Assembly (NCBI RefSeq): GCF_001007935.1
Contig: NZ_CP011451.1
Coordinates: forward strand, 2,294,001 to 2,358,000
Length of the DNA: 64,000 bases
Source: Nitrosomonas communis
GTDB lineage: Bacteria > Pseudomonadota > Gammaproteobacteria > Burkholderiales > Nitrosomonadaceae
Direction: 5' to 3'
Position 1 is the stretch's first letter. The number at the start of each line of letters is the position of its first letter. A program made the translations under genes and the position numbers. Positions 31,022-39,150 of this stretch are shown piece after piece. The notes beneath the pieces are model-generated. The model was not told where the DNA came from. It was given only the letters and a program-made list of their open reading frames with translations, and ran no database searches.

Positions 31022-31837
31022 TTAGCCATTGTCTCGAAAGGCCGGGTACAGGGTCATTCCACCATCGACATACAAAGTTGTGCCGATCACGTAATCCGAA
31101 TCGTCGGACGCTAGCCAGACAGCGGCACGCCCAATGTCCGCAGGCTCGCCTATCCGTCCATATGGGATGAGGGTAAGTAAATCGGCTTTTGCTTGTCGTG
31201 TTTGCCAGGCGGCACGGTTGATCGGTGTTTGAATAGCACCGGGTGAAATAGCATTCACCCTGATTTTCTGATGAGCCACTTCCTGCGCCAAGCTCTTCAT
31301 GAACATGAGCAGTCCCCCTTTGGAAGCAGCATAATTCACGTGTCCGGCCCAGGGAATGATGTCATGCACCGAAGAAATGAAAATAATCTTTCCGCAAGCG
31401 CAAGATAATTCCGGTCTCACGCCGCGTTGCAGGAATATTTTGACGGCTTCTCTCGCACAAAGGAATTGACCGGTAAGATTGACCGAGAGCACCTTTTCCC
31501 ATTGTGCCAAGGTCATTTCAGTAAATGGTGCATCTTGCTGGATACCCGCATTGGCCACCAGAATATCGAGGCTGCCCCATTTTTCAACGACTGCTTGGAA
31601 CAGGGCACAGACCTGTGCTTCTTGACTGATATCCGCGTTGATGGTTAGAGCTTCTCCGCCACCCTCTCGGATCTCATCGGCAAGTATTTCCGCGTCTGGG
31701 CTATTTGACAAATAATTGATCGCCACTCGCGCGCCTGCCTTTGCCATTGCGCGTACAATAGCTGCACCGATCCCAGAATTTCCGCCGGTGATTAAGACAC
31801 GTTGACCAGCCAGTATTTTTTCACTTATCAATGGCAT
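31022..31837 (-). CDS. short-chain dehydrogenase, glucose 1-dehydrogenase-like
   Basis: The 271-aa SDR has the NAD(P)-binding motif TGGNSGIG (17-24), NAG (96-98), the catalytic Ser-Tyr-Lys set (S155/156, Y169xxxK173 in NYAASKGG) and the C-terminal YVDGGMTLYP. Family members of this type include glucose 1-dehydrogenases. The start MPLISEK is preferred; an upstream ATG adds six residues. It lies downstream of a lactonase gene and gluconokinase on the same strand, with an 81-bp gap. That fits oxidation of a sugar to its lactone (inference; the substrate is not proved). Confidence 0.85.
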   Translation of the reverse strand: MPLISEKILAGQRVLITGGNSGIGAAIVRAMAKAGARVAINYLSNSPDAEILADEIREGGGEALTINADISQEAQVCALFQAVVEKWGSLDILVANAGIQQDAPFTEMTLAQWEKVLSVNLTGQFLCAREAVKIFLQRGVRPELSCACGKIIFISSVHDIIPWAGHVNYAASKGGLLMFMKSLAQEVAHQKIRVNAISPGAIQTPINRAAWQTRQAKADLLTLIPYGRIGEPADIGRAAVWLASDDSDYVIGTTLYVDGGMTLYPAFRDNG

Positions 31838-31918
31838 GATAATCCCCCGCCTCAATGATTGTGTGGTTTCTCTTTCTATATTTTCTAGAATACTTTTTGC
31901 CTGTCAGCGTAGACTTTG

Positions 31919-32764
31919 CTATGGCAAGCCAGCACCCGGAATGGCTACTCTGGCTATCTCAATGCGGCCTGATTGCATGACGCGAGCCTGGGCCGCATCA
32001 TCGGTCTCAGAAGTTGTAATAAACAATGTGCGACGATCGGGTCCACCGAGCATGCAAGCATAAGGTGCCCCGACCGGTTGAATGCGCGCTAACACGGTTC
32101 CGGCATGATCGACTCGCAGAAGCTCAGACGTTCCTGGGCTGGCAACCCACAGCGCGCCTTCTGCATCAAGGCAAATACCGTCCGGCGTGGCATTTTTCAA
32201 ATCAGCCCATAACCGTGGTGTATATAGCAAGCCATCTTCACCCAGCGTAAAGGCAGTCAAACGGGAGGCAAATGTCTCCGCCACAATGAGCGTACTGCCG
32301 TCAGGAGTAATTACGCTGCCATTCGGAAATATCAAGGCACTTGCGGTGATACTGCAATGACCATCTGGCTCGACCAGCACCAGACAGGTTGCAACGGGTG
32401 ATTCACCACCATGCAGATCATAGCCAAAATTACCTACATAAGCTCGGCCATTAGCCGCCACCACCATGTCGTTACAGTGAAATGGCGCCAAACTGGAAAG
32501 ATCAGCATGTAGTACCGGCCCCTGTTCAGTCAGGCGATAAACCTTGCGCTCGGTCATGGCAACCAGCAACAACGTACCATCAGGCAGCCAGCCAAGTCCT
32601 CCAGGTAAATCTTCGGTTTCCAACTGACATTCCATTTTCCCATCTAGGGTCACCGTAAGCACTTGTCGTGCATGCTGGTCGGTGAACCACAGGCGGTTCT
32701 CTCGCCAACGCGGCGATTCAGGGAAAGTCAATCCAGCTAAAAGTATTTCGGTGTCTGAATTCAT
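31919..32764 (-). CDS. SMP-30/gluconolactonase-family lactonase
   Basis: The 281-aa beta-propeller lactonase has the N-terminal metal-ligand region FPESPRWRENRLWFTDQHA, the central CNDMVVAANGRAYVGNFGYD, PNGSVITPDGSTLIVAETFA and ATPDGICLDAEGALWVASPG (Asp ligand). These are hallmarks of SMP-30/gluconolactonase/LRE proteins. The ATG overlaps the gluconokinase stop by four bases (ATGA), so the two are translationally coupled. Probable role: hydrolysis of gluconolactone to gluconate. Confidence 0.88.
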   Translation of the reverse strand: MNSDTEILLAGLTFPESPRWRENRLWFTDQHARQVLTVTLDGKMECQLETEDLPGGLGWLPDGTLLLVAMTERKVYRLTEQGPVLHADLSSLAPFHCNDMVVAANGRAYVGNFGYDLHGGESPVATCLVLVEPDGHCSITASALIFPNGSVITPDGSTLIVAETFASRLTAFTLGEDGLLYTPRLWADLKNATPDGICLDAEGALWVASPGTSELLRVDHAGTVLARIQPVGAPYACMLGGPDRRTLFITTSETDDAAQARVMQSGRIEIARVAIPGAGLP

Positions 32765-33327
32765 GAGCGGCTAGGTTCCCTCATAAAGCTGAATCGATGG
32801 ATAATTGAGTCTACAATCTTGGCTACGGGCTGGTCAATACTAAGGATGAATTCATTATCGGGCAGTTCTAATGCATCAAGCTGGCTTTGCAGCAAATCGG
32901 CTGGCATAAAGTGATCGGATCGCTGCGACAGCCGTTGAGACAGGAGAGGCCGATCCCCGGTAAGAAACACAAAATGCACGCGCCCGGGATTGATGCAAAG
33001 CATGGCCCGATAACTTGCCTTCAAGGCAGAACAGGCCAGAACGACGCGGTTTCCTCGGGCAATGTGCGCGCTGAGTTCCGCTCGCAGACGATATAGCCAA
33101 GGCTTACGATCGGCATCTTGCAGGGGTTCCCCCCGTTGCATCTTTGCTATATTCTCTGGAGGGTGGAAGTCGTCTCCCTCAAGAAAATCCCAATGCAACC
33201 GTTGCGCGAGTGCCTTACCTACCGTTGTTTTTCCTGATCCCGAGACGCCACATATGATCACTACCTGTCCTTCGCTCACCGGTACTGATTCTGCCCGATG
33301 GTCACGGGCTGCTGGCTTAACAGTCAT
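32761..33327 (-). CDS. gntK: gluconokinase (GntK-type)
   Basis: From the ATG at 33327 the product is 188 aa, the usual size. It has Walker A GVSGSGKTTVG (27-37) and the gluconokinase signatures LEGDDFHPPENIAKMQRGEP and DRKPWLYRL. CSALKASYRAMLC, FLTGDRPLLSQRLSQRSDHF and MPADLLQSQLDALE follow. It phosphorylates gluconate to 6-phosphogluconate. The open frame runs 45 codons further upstream, without family similarity, and no strong ribosome site is seen, so the start is uncertain. It is first gene of the three-gene module. Confidence 0.9.
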   Translation of the reverse strand: MTVKPAARDHRAESVPVSEGQVVIICGVSGSGKTTVGKALAQRLHWDFLEGDDFHPPENIAKMQRGEPLQDADRKPWLYRLRAELSAHIARGNRVVLACSALKASYRAMLCINPGRVHFVFLTGDRPLLSQRLSQRSDHFMPADLLQSQLDALELPDNEFILSIDQPVAKIVDSIIHRFSFMREPSRS

Positions 33328-33624
33328 GGTCAATAAGGGGAATTGCCAGCAGGAGATAGGCCCAACCGGATGGATCGAAGCAGTATTCATTAATCGAAAC
33401 TTGCTTGATCCAGGAGAGCTTGCCAGTGCCCATCCCATCCCGCCAAGCTTGAATTTTTCCAATTCTTAAAGCTGCAAAAATCACTTTAGATGCAAGCTCA
33501 CGAGAGCGAGATAGCTTTTCTTTTACCATATGCGATTTATCCAAGGATTAATTTAAATTGAGCCATAAATTTCTAGAATTCGTATTCTAGCAGTATGCTG
33601 CCAAAATCGTGGAGTCGATGCCGC

Positions 33625-33885
33625 GCAAGGTGGATACCGGTCGATTCGCACCGTCACGCGGTTCCGTGAGTGGATAGGACGCAAACCGGCCCCTCGGGCG
33701 CGCATAGTCGGCCGCTGCGGGGCTGTTGCGGGGCGGGCATGGGGGTTTATAGCAGGTAGTCATCCCATACGCGCTCGGTGACCCTTGGACGGGCGGTAGC
33801 GTGGGAATTATTCCGCTTAAGCTAAACTCGACTTCGCTTTACTTCGCTTTAGCTTTTGGTCGTGTATCTAGTGATAATCCATAAG
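33625..33885 (+). repeat. R1 dispersed repeat copy
   Basis: It contains the core GCAAACCGGCCCCTCGGGCG, then CGGCCGCTGCGGGGCTGTTG and GCGGGCATGGGGG. The tail (ATCCCAT, GACGGGCGGTAGCGTGG, AAACTCGACTTCGCTTTA, GTCGTGTATC) parallels the copies at 13039 and 16945. CTTCGCTTTA occurs twice in tandem. The interval 33886-34375 has no gene that I can support. Confidence 0.75.
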
Positions 33886-34375
33886 CGTTTCTCTCAGTGA
33901 GCAAAGCCTGATTCATCATTTCGGATTAGAGCATTATCCAATTTAGTTATCGAGTTGCAAGCAGTAACCCATTATAAAATTCAACGTCAACCGCATATAA
34001 GTCCACAGATACTCACGCTCTTTGGTGTGCATGCGCTAGGTGATGCCTTCCTACAGATTGATGCACTTGCAACACCCTATATTTTGTTACTTCCAGTATC
34101 TTGGTTGCGCTCCCGTCTGTTCGCCAAGTCTATACATCGCAGGCTCACAACTGGAAGCTCGTCATGACCAATTCATTTTAAATTGAGAGGGAAGCAAAAA
34201 TCTCAATCTCCCATATTCACTATTTATTATCAATTGGTACTTTTATAAATAGCAAATAAGTAGCATGCCCATTGGATTAAGTAATTGTGAATTTATAGCT
34301 TATAACTCTTTTTTCTTTGTTGAGAGCCGATATAGAAAATTACTAGCGAGACTTTCTTCATAGGATATATTTGGC

Positions 34376-35389
34376 ATGAGCATAAAACACTTGTTTTTCC
34401 TTTCTGCAGTTTATTTGTCAGTGGCATTCAGCGCGAATATTTACGCCACTAATCTTTTTGTTCCAGCCTATTTCCATCCATCGGATTCCCCGACTCTGGA
34501 TTACTGGGGTGGCCTGGCTGCAGCAGCTCAAATAGTACCTACGACCGCAATTCTTAATCCAGACAATGGGTTCGGAACAAGCGTTGATCCCGATTATGTT
34601 AAAGCTATTGATCAGGTTCATGCATCTGGAGGAAAGGTAATTGCATATGTATTCACCAGTTACGGAGATCGCCCACTGATCGACATTGCTATCGAAATTG
34701 ATAATTACATAGCCTTCTATACGATAGACGGTTTTTTTATCGATGAGATGGCTTCAGACGGAACTGATGAAAACCTCATGTACTATGAGCAAATATATAA
34801 CTACATCAAGAATAAAAGTAGCCATTATTCAGTAACGGGAGCTCCAGGAGTAGTACCTGACGAAATTTATCTAAGCAAACCAGTTGCTGATAATTTGGTG
34901 GTATTTGAGGATAGCATGAGAAATTACATAAACTTTAAGCCAGCACAGTGGCAACAAAATTACCCGAAGGACCGGTTTATTCACATTGTTTATAACGCAA
35001 CATGGTATCAAATGATACAGGCGTTCAGTCAGACCGACAAAAACTACGTTGGAAGTCTGTACATAACCGATGATAATTTTCCCAATCCTTATGACAGTCT
35101 TCCGCAGTATAGAGAATTGGAAGTCGAGATGGCGATCGTGCCGCCTAATAAAGAGCAAAAGATATTTATTTATGCCGAACAATTGTTTCCTCAATATTTT
35201 TCTCTTGCAAATGAAGATAATCAGCAGCTTGATGGGTTCATCTATCGCTATTATTCAACCACCAATGCATACATAGGAATCAAGAATGGCGATGTATTCG
35301 TACTCGGTGATTCCTTTGGCCCAAGCATTCGGCGTATCGATACGATTGAAAATACACTCCAACTCTTGGAAAGTGCAGCGGGCTCCTAA
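34376..35389 (+). CDS. secreted spherulin-4-like glycoside-hydrolase-fold protein
   Basis: The 337-aa protein has a signal peptide (about residues 1-25, cleavage near IYA-T). Residues 28-240 match the spherulin-4 family, a TIM-barrel group: VPAYFHPSDSPTLDYWGGLA, AILNPDNGFGTSVDPDYVKA, GGKVIAYVFTSYGDRP and IDGFFIDEMASDG. The last lies where acidic catalytic residues sit in related hydrolases. Residues 260-330 form a separate module (QLFPQYF, GFIYRYYSTTNAYIGIKNGD, VFVLG) that recurs at the end of other secreted proteobacterial proteins. The substrate is unknown. Confidence 0.8.
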   Translation: MSIKHLFFLSAVYLSVAFSANIYATNLFVPAYFHPSDSPTLDYWGGLAAAAQIVPTTAILNPDNGFGTSVDPDYVKAIDQVHASGGKVIAYVFTSYGDRPLIDIAIEIDNYIAFYTIDGFFIDEMASDGTDENLMYYEQIYNYIKNKSSHYSVTGAPGVVPDEIYLSKPVADNLVVFEDSMRNYINFKPAQWQQNYPKDRFIHIVYNATWYQMIQAFSQTDKNYVGSLYITDDNFPNPYDSLPQYRELEVEMAIVPPNKEQKIFIYAEQLFPQYFSLANEDNQQLDGFIYRYYSTTNAYIGIKNGDVFVLGDSFGPSIRRIDTIENTLQLLESAAGS

Positions 35390-35404
35390 GATCTATTAAC
35401 AGGA

Positions 35405-35500
35405 GAAGAGAGTGGGGCGCAGGTCGGTACCTGGCGGACGCATAGCTGGTCGCTGCGGAGCCGTTTCTGGGCGGGGATAGCCTCTACCCCATTCCATTTC
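35405..35500 (+). repeat. R1 dispersed repeat, degenerate copy
   Basis: The stretch GGACGCATAGCTGGTCGCTG, then CGGAGCCGTTTCTGGGCGGG, aligns with the R1 core at 33690-33740 with substitutions. The tail is not preserved. It directly follows the spherulin-like gene. Confidence 0.55.
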
Positions 35501-35574
35501 CTCGGGGCTTATCCTGGGTAGCTCTGGGTCGCTCTACCAGTTTTTCCCACCGGCACTAGCCGTTTTAAGTTCCG

Positions 35575-35800
35575 GGACAATGCTCAGAATAAGTTTGGAG
35601 GAAACCGCCGCAAAGCTTTGTTTTGTATGAGAGAGGAGGGCGGAGGCACGTCATAAATAGATGGCTCAGGTTTGGCCTCGGTTCGGTTTGTGCGGATCGG
35701 TTCGGTGTCAGGTAAAAACCTACTTTGGACTTTTCATCTATCTGTAGGCATAAGCGACTGAGCCCCGGACTGTTAATCCGAAGATCACTAACATGCGGAA
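35575..35800. repeat. R2 dispersed repeat, copy a
   Basis: About 225 bp match 55640-55870 (copy c). Shared landmarks are GTTCGGTGNCAG, CTACTTTGGA, TCTATCTGTAGGNATAA, CGACTGAGC and CTGTTAATCCG. The last landmark also starts copy b (46719). On the minus strand both long copies keep an open stretch reading TEP(I/V)RTNR, so a decayed coding origin is possible. Confidence 0.65.
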
Positions 35801-36232
35801 GGGAAAGATAGTCGCCAGCCGTTCGAAACGCGTCTCATTGAAAATCAGGTAGGCTCGTTCGATCAGCTTCTTGGTGGCCGGGCCTGATAAAGTACCGTGC
35901 AGCATATCCATCTCAGCCAGAAGAATCGTATCAGTTAAATTAAAGCGGCGGCAGAATCCATTCTTGGGGCACTGTACTTTTTGATTACTCGACCTGATTT
36001 ACCGTACTGCTCAACTAATCATGTTACCTGCTGCCGTGACAGGCCCGTCATGCGTTTGAGATAGCGTAACACTACACCTGTCGCACCGAGACAATCGAGT
36101 ATAACCGAACCGTTTCAATAACTTCTTGATAAATCTATATTGTTCCGCCTTGGGAATCTTGAGCGCAATATCATGCGTTCCTTCCAGAAACAGCTTAACC
36201 TGTGCCACCGTTTGTAGCTTTGCTTCATCCAT
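35780..36232 (-). pseudogene. DDE integrase/transposase N-terminal remnant
   Basis: It starts MDEAKLQTVAQVKLFLEGTH and reads YRFIKKLLKRFGYTRLSRCD. In other frames it continues as YLKRMTGLSRQQV and LLAEMDMLHGTLSGPATKKL, IERAYLIFNETRFERLA. This order is typical of a betaproteobacterial rve-type integrase. Several frameshifts and stops are present, and the catalytic domain is absent. Its far end overlaps repeat R2 copy a. Confidence 0.6.
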
Positions 36233-36242
36233 GTTGATCACC

Positions 36243-36455
36243 ATGCCTCACATAATGACCAATTCAGAATCTACTTGCTCAGACTCATTTTTCGCCGGAA
36301 ATACGCACTCCCTTCAGACTCATTTCATATTGGAAGAAGCTATTGCTTCTCATTGTAAGAAGCTTGCGTTAGAGTCTGAGATAGTTTCTAGAGAAATCAT
36401 TTATCCATATAATTATTATGGTCAAGATTGGGTGCAACTGATATGTAAATTTTAA
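36243..36455 (+). CDS. small open frame upstream of norC, doubtful
   Basis: A 70-codon frame starts MPHIMTNSESTCSDS and ends YYGQDWVQLICKF, 23 bases before norC. No ribosome site and no family are recognised. It may be leader sequence rather than a gene. I saw no clear FNR/NNR box (TTGAT-N4-ATCAA) in this interval. Confidence 0.3.
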   Translation: MPHIMTNSESTCSDSFFAGNTHSLQTHFILEEAIASHCKKLALESEIVSREIIYPYNYYGQDWVQLICKF

Positions 36456-36478
36456 CCGTTTGTGAACAAGAGGGGGGT

Positions 36479-36931
36479 ATGGCAGAGCATTTTACCAAGT
36501 CCGCAGCACGTAATATTTTCTATGGCGGTTCAATTTTCTTTCTGGTGGTTTTCGCGCTTTTAACTGTTCACAGCCATTTCTATATCAAAAATGTTTCAAC
36601 GGATGAATCCACTCTGACCGAGGCCGTTGCCAGAGGAAAGCATGTGTGGGAGCGTCATTCCTGTATTAATTGTCATGCGCTACTGGGTGAGGGTGCTTAC
36701 TTTGCCCCGGAACTAGGAAATGTATGGGTCCGCTACGGAGGGCGGGAAAACGCGGAAGGCGCGCGCATGGGCTTAAAAGCCTGGATGCGCGCACAGCCTA
36801 CAGGTGTAGCGGGGCGGCGGCAAATGCCGCAGTTCAATCTGACAGAACAGGAACTGGATGATTTAATTGATTTTCTTGAATGGACGAGTCGTATCGATAC
36901 ATTGGGCTGGCCCCCAAATGATGCTGGCTGA
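36479..36931 (+). CDS. norC: nitric-oxide reductase cytochrome c subunit
   Basis: The 150-aa protein has one N-terminal membrane anchor (about residues 12-31) and a periplasmic cytochrome c domain with the haem site CINCH (62-66) and an axial Met in RRQMPQF (M116). GAYFAPELGNVW after the haem site is typical of NorC. It receives electrons and passes them to NorB. Ribosome site GAGGGGGG lies just before the ATG. It is first gene of the nor cluster; norB follows after a 29-bp gap. Confidence 0.95.
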   Translation: MAEHFTKSAARNIFYGGSIFFLVVFALLTVHSHFYIKNVSTDESTLTEAVARGKHVWERHSCINCHALLGEGAYFAPELGNVWVRYGGRENAEGARMGLKAWMRAQPTGVAGRRQMPQFNLTEQELDDLIDFLEWTSRIDTLGWPPNDAG

Positions 36932-36960
36932 TTGTATGTGCGATTTACTTAAGGAGATTC

Positions 36961-38310
36961 ATGATGAAATATCAGACCCAGAAACTTGCTTATCCCTATT
37001 TTGTAGCGGCGCTGGCCTTATTCCTGGTTCAGGTATTAGCCGGTGTGCTGGCTGGCACTATTTACGTTTTTCCAAATTTTCTGTCGGAAGCCGTTCCTTT
37101 TCATATTGTTCGAATGATACATACCAACGCTCTTCTGGTATGGCTGCTGCTAGGCTATTTTGGAGCCAGTTATTTTCTGATACCAGAAGAAAGTGAATGT
37201 GAAATCCATAGCCCCAAGCTAGCCTCGCTGCAGCTTGGGATCTTTGTATTTGCTGCCTTGGCTGCCGTTGTCGGTTATCTTTTCGGGATCCATGAAGGGC
37301 GCGAATTACTGGAGCAGCCTTTTTGGATCAAGGTTCTGATGGTGATTGCTTTTTTATTGTTTATTTACAATGTAACAATGACGGTTCTTAAAGGGCGGAA
37401 AACCGTTGTTTCCATTGTTTTGCTGCTGGGTCTCTGGGGCGCTGCAATATTCTTCCTTTTTGCTTTTTACAATCCAGACAACCTGGCCTTGGATAAGCTG
37501 TACTGGTGGTGGGTTGTGCATGTCTGGGTTGAAAGGGTATGGGAATTGATTATGGCGGCCATGCTGGCCTTCTTATTGATTAAACTAACCGGAGTCGATC
37601 GTGAAGTGATAGAAAAGTGGCTTTACGTCATCGTTGGTTTCTCTCTGTTTAGTGGCTTGCTGGGAACCGGCCACCACTATTACTGGATAGGTACGCCGGA
37701 ATACTGGCACTGGATTGGTGCAGTATTCTCAATTCTGGAAGTCGTGCCTTTTTTCGCTATGATCCTGTGGGCTTTTTATCTGGTTTATCAAAGCGGGCGC
37801 AACCATCCCAATAAAGCGGCAACACTCTGGAGCCTGGGCTGCCCGGTCATGGCTTTTTTTGGGGCAGGAATATTAGGTCTCATGCATAGTTTTCCATCGA
37901 TCAATTACTATACCCATGGCACTCAGTTGACAGCGGCGCATGGGCACCTGGCTTTTTATGGCGCCTATGTGATGTTGAATCTGGCTTTCTTTACCTATGC
38001 CTTGCCTGCCTTACGGGGATTGCAGCCATTCAACCAGATTCTGAATATGTGGAGTTTCTGGTTCATGACGGGCGCCATGGTATTCATGACGCTTACGCTT
38101 GCGTTTGCGGGTATCCTGCAGACCCATCTTCAGCGTGTGCTGGCCATGGGTTTCATGCAAATCCAGTCACAAATTGAATTGTTCTACTGGTTCCGGCTAG
38201 GGGCAGGTTTATGTTTCCTGATTGGGGCGGTGCTCTTTATTTATTCAGCGCTGGGTCCTGTCCGGGAGCAGGTGACGATTTCAAGGTATTCACAATCACC
38301 CTCACAATAA
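36961..38310 (+). CDS. norB: nitric-oxide reductase large subunit
   Basis: The 449-aa integral membrane protein is of the haem-copper oxidase superfamily, with about 12 helices. Metal-binding His residues are visible in RMIHTNALLVWL, WWWVVHVWVERVWE, GTGHHYYWIG and THGTQLTAAHGHLAFYGAY. It reduces two NO to N2O at a haem b3/FeB centre using electrons from NorC. An AAGGAG site precedes two adjacent ATGs (36961 and 36964); the second has the better spacing. The gene is intact. Confidence 0.95.
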   Translation: MMKYQTQKLAYPYFVAALALFLVQVLAGVLAGTIYVFPNFLSEAVPFHIVRMIHTNALLVWLLLGYFGASYFLIPEESECEIHSPKLASLQLGIFVFAALAAVVGYLFGIHEGRELLEQPFWIKVLMVIAFLLFIYNVTMTVLKGRKTVVSIVLLLGLWGAAIFFLFAFYNPDNLALDKLYWWWVVHVWVERVWELIMAAMLAFLLIKLTGVDREVIEKWLYVIVGFSLFSGLLGTGHHYYWIGTPEYWHWIGAVFSILEVVPFFAMILWAFYLVYQSGRNHPNKAATLWSLGCPVMAFFGAGILGLMHSFPSINYYTHGTQLTAAHGHLAFYGAYVMLNLAFFTYALPALRGLQPFNQILNMWSFWFMTGAMVFMTLTLAFAGILQTHLQRVLAMGFMQIQSQIELFYWFRLGAGLCFLIGAVLFIYSALGPVREQVTISRYSQSPSQ

Positions 38311-38322
38311 CAGCCATTGATC

Positions 38323-39147
38323 ATGAGTCATTTCCAGCTTCAACAGGCATCACACGAACCAGTCGTGCTGCAGGAAGTCCCGTTTTATAAGCCAGCCGGT
38401 AATGAATGTACATTATTTGAAGTGGCTTATCGGCAGCAACTGCCGCTACTGATCAAGGGACCAACGGGCTGTGGCAAAACCCGGTTTATTGCCCATATGG
38501 CAGCTCGGCTGGGGCGCCCGCTTTATACGGTTTCCTGTCACGATGACATGACCGCGGCCGATTTGACGGGGCGCTATCTTCTCAAAGGAGGCGAGACGGT
38601 ATGGGTAGATGGCCCGTTGACACAGGCCGTGCGCACAGGCGGCATCTGTTATCTGGACGAAATCGTGGAGGCGCGCAAAGATGTCACCGTGGTGCTTCAT
38701 CCACTGACAGATGATCGCCGGATTCTGCCGCTGGAACGTACCGGTGAGATCCTGAAAGCGCCTGACGGATTTATGCTGGTGGTATCCTATAATCCGGGTT
38801 ATCAGAATATCCTGAAATCATTAAAACCGAGTACGCGCCAACGCTTTGTTTCCATCAGTTTTGATTTTGCCCCGCTGGAAGCAGAAGTCGAAATCGTATC
38901 CAGTGAAAGCGGCTTGCCTGTGGCGCAGTGCGTACCCTTGGTGAATCTCGGGAAACGGTTACGGGCGCTGAAGGAGGTTGATCTGGAAGAAGTCGTGTCC
39001 ACCCGCTTGCTCGTTTATTGTGCCATTCTGATTAAAAATGGATTGGATCCTTTCCAGGCGGCTGAAACTGCCCTGGTGGAACCGCTTTGTGATGATCTTG
39101 ACGTCAAGGAAGGTTTGCTGGAACTGATACGTGCGACTTACGGCTAA
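38323..39147 (+). CDS. norQ: NorQ/CbbQ-type MoxR AAA+ ATPase
   Basis: The 274-aa protein starts at the ATG at 38323 (MSHFQLQQ); a TTG two codons earlier is also open. Walker A is GPTGCGKTR (46-54), Walker B is GICYLDEIVEAR, and the sensor region is VVSYNPGYQNILKSLKPSTR. It acts with the VWA protein NorD to load the iron cofactor (FeB) of NorB. It follows norB by 12 bp and is itself intact, although norD downstream is broken. Confidence 0.93.
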   Translation: MSHFQLQQASHEPVVLQEVPFYKPAGNECTLFEVAYRQQLPLLIKGPTGCGKTRFIAHMAARLGRPLYTVSCHDDMTAADLTGRYLLKGGETVWVDGPLTQAVRTGGICYLDEIVEARKDVTVVLHPLTDDRRILPLERTGEILKAPDGFMLVVSYNPGYQNILKSLKPSTRQRFVSISFDFAPLEAEVEIVSSESGLPVAQCVPLVNLGKRLRALKEVDLEEVVSTRLLVYCAILIKNGLDPFQAAETALVEPLCDDLDVKEGLLELIRATYG

Positions 39148-39150
39148 AGT

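Noticed and set aside
30775..31029. 84-aa minus-strand ORF next to the SDR gene
   Set aside because: It overlaps the decayed nuclease on the other strand and shows no family features.
35740..35790. tRNA-Asn-like gene (CGGACTGTTAATCCG anticodon-like arm in R2)
   Set aside because: The arm is present, but no acceptor stem, T-arm or CCA context fits, and the copies at 46719 and 55849 do not keep a cloverleaf.
36300..36478. FNR/NNR operator upstream of norC
   Set aside because: No TTGAT-N4-ATCAA or close match could be located in this interval.
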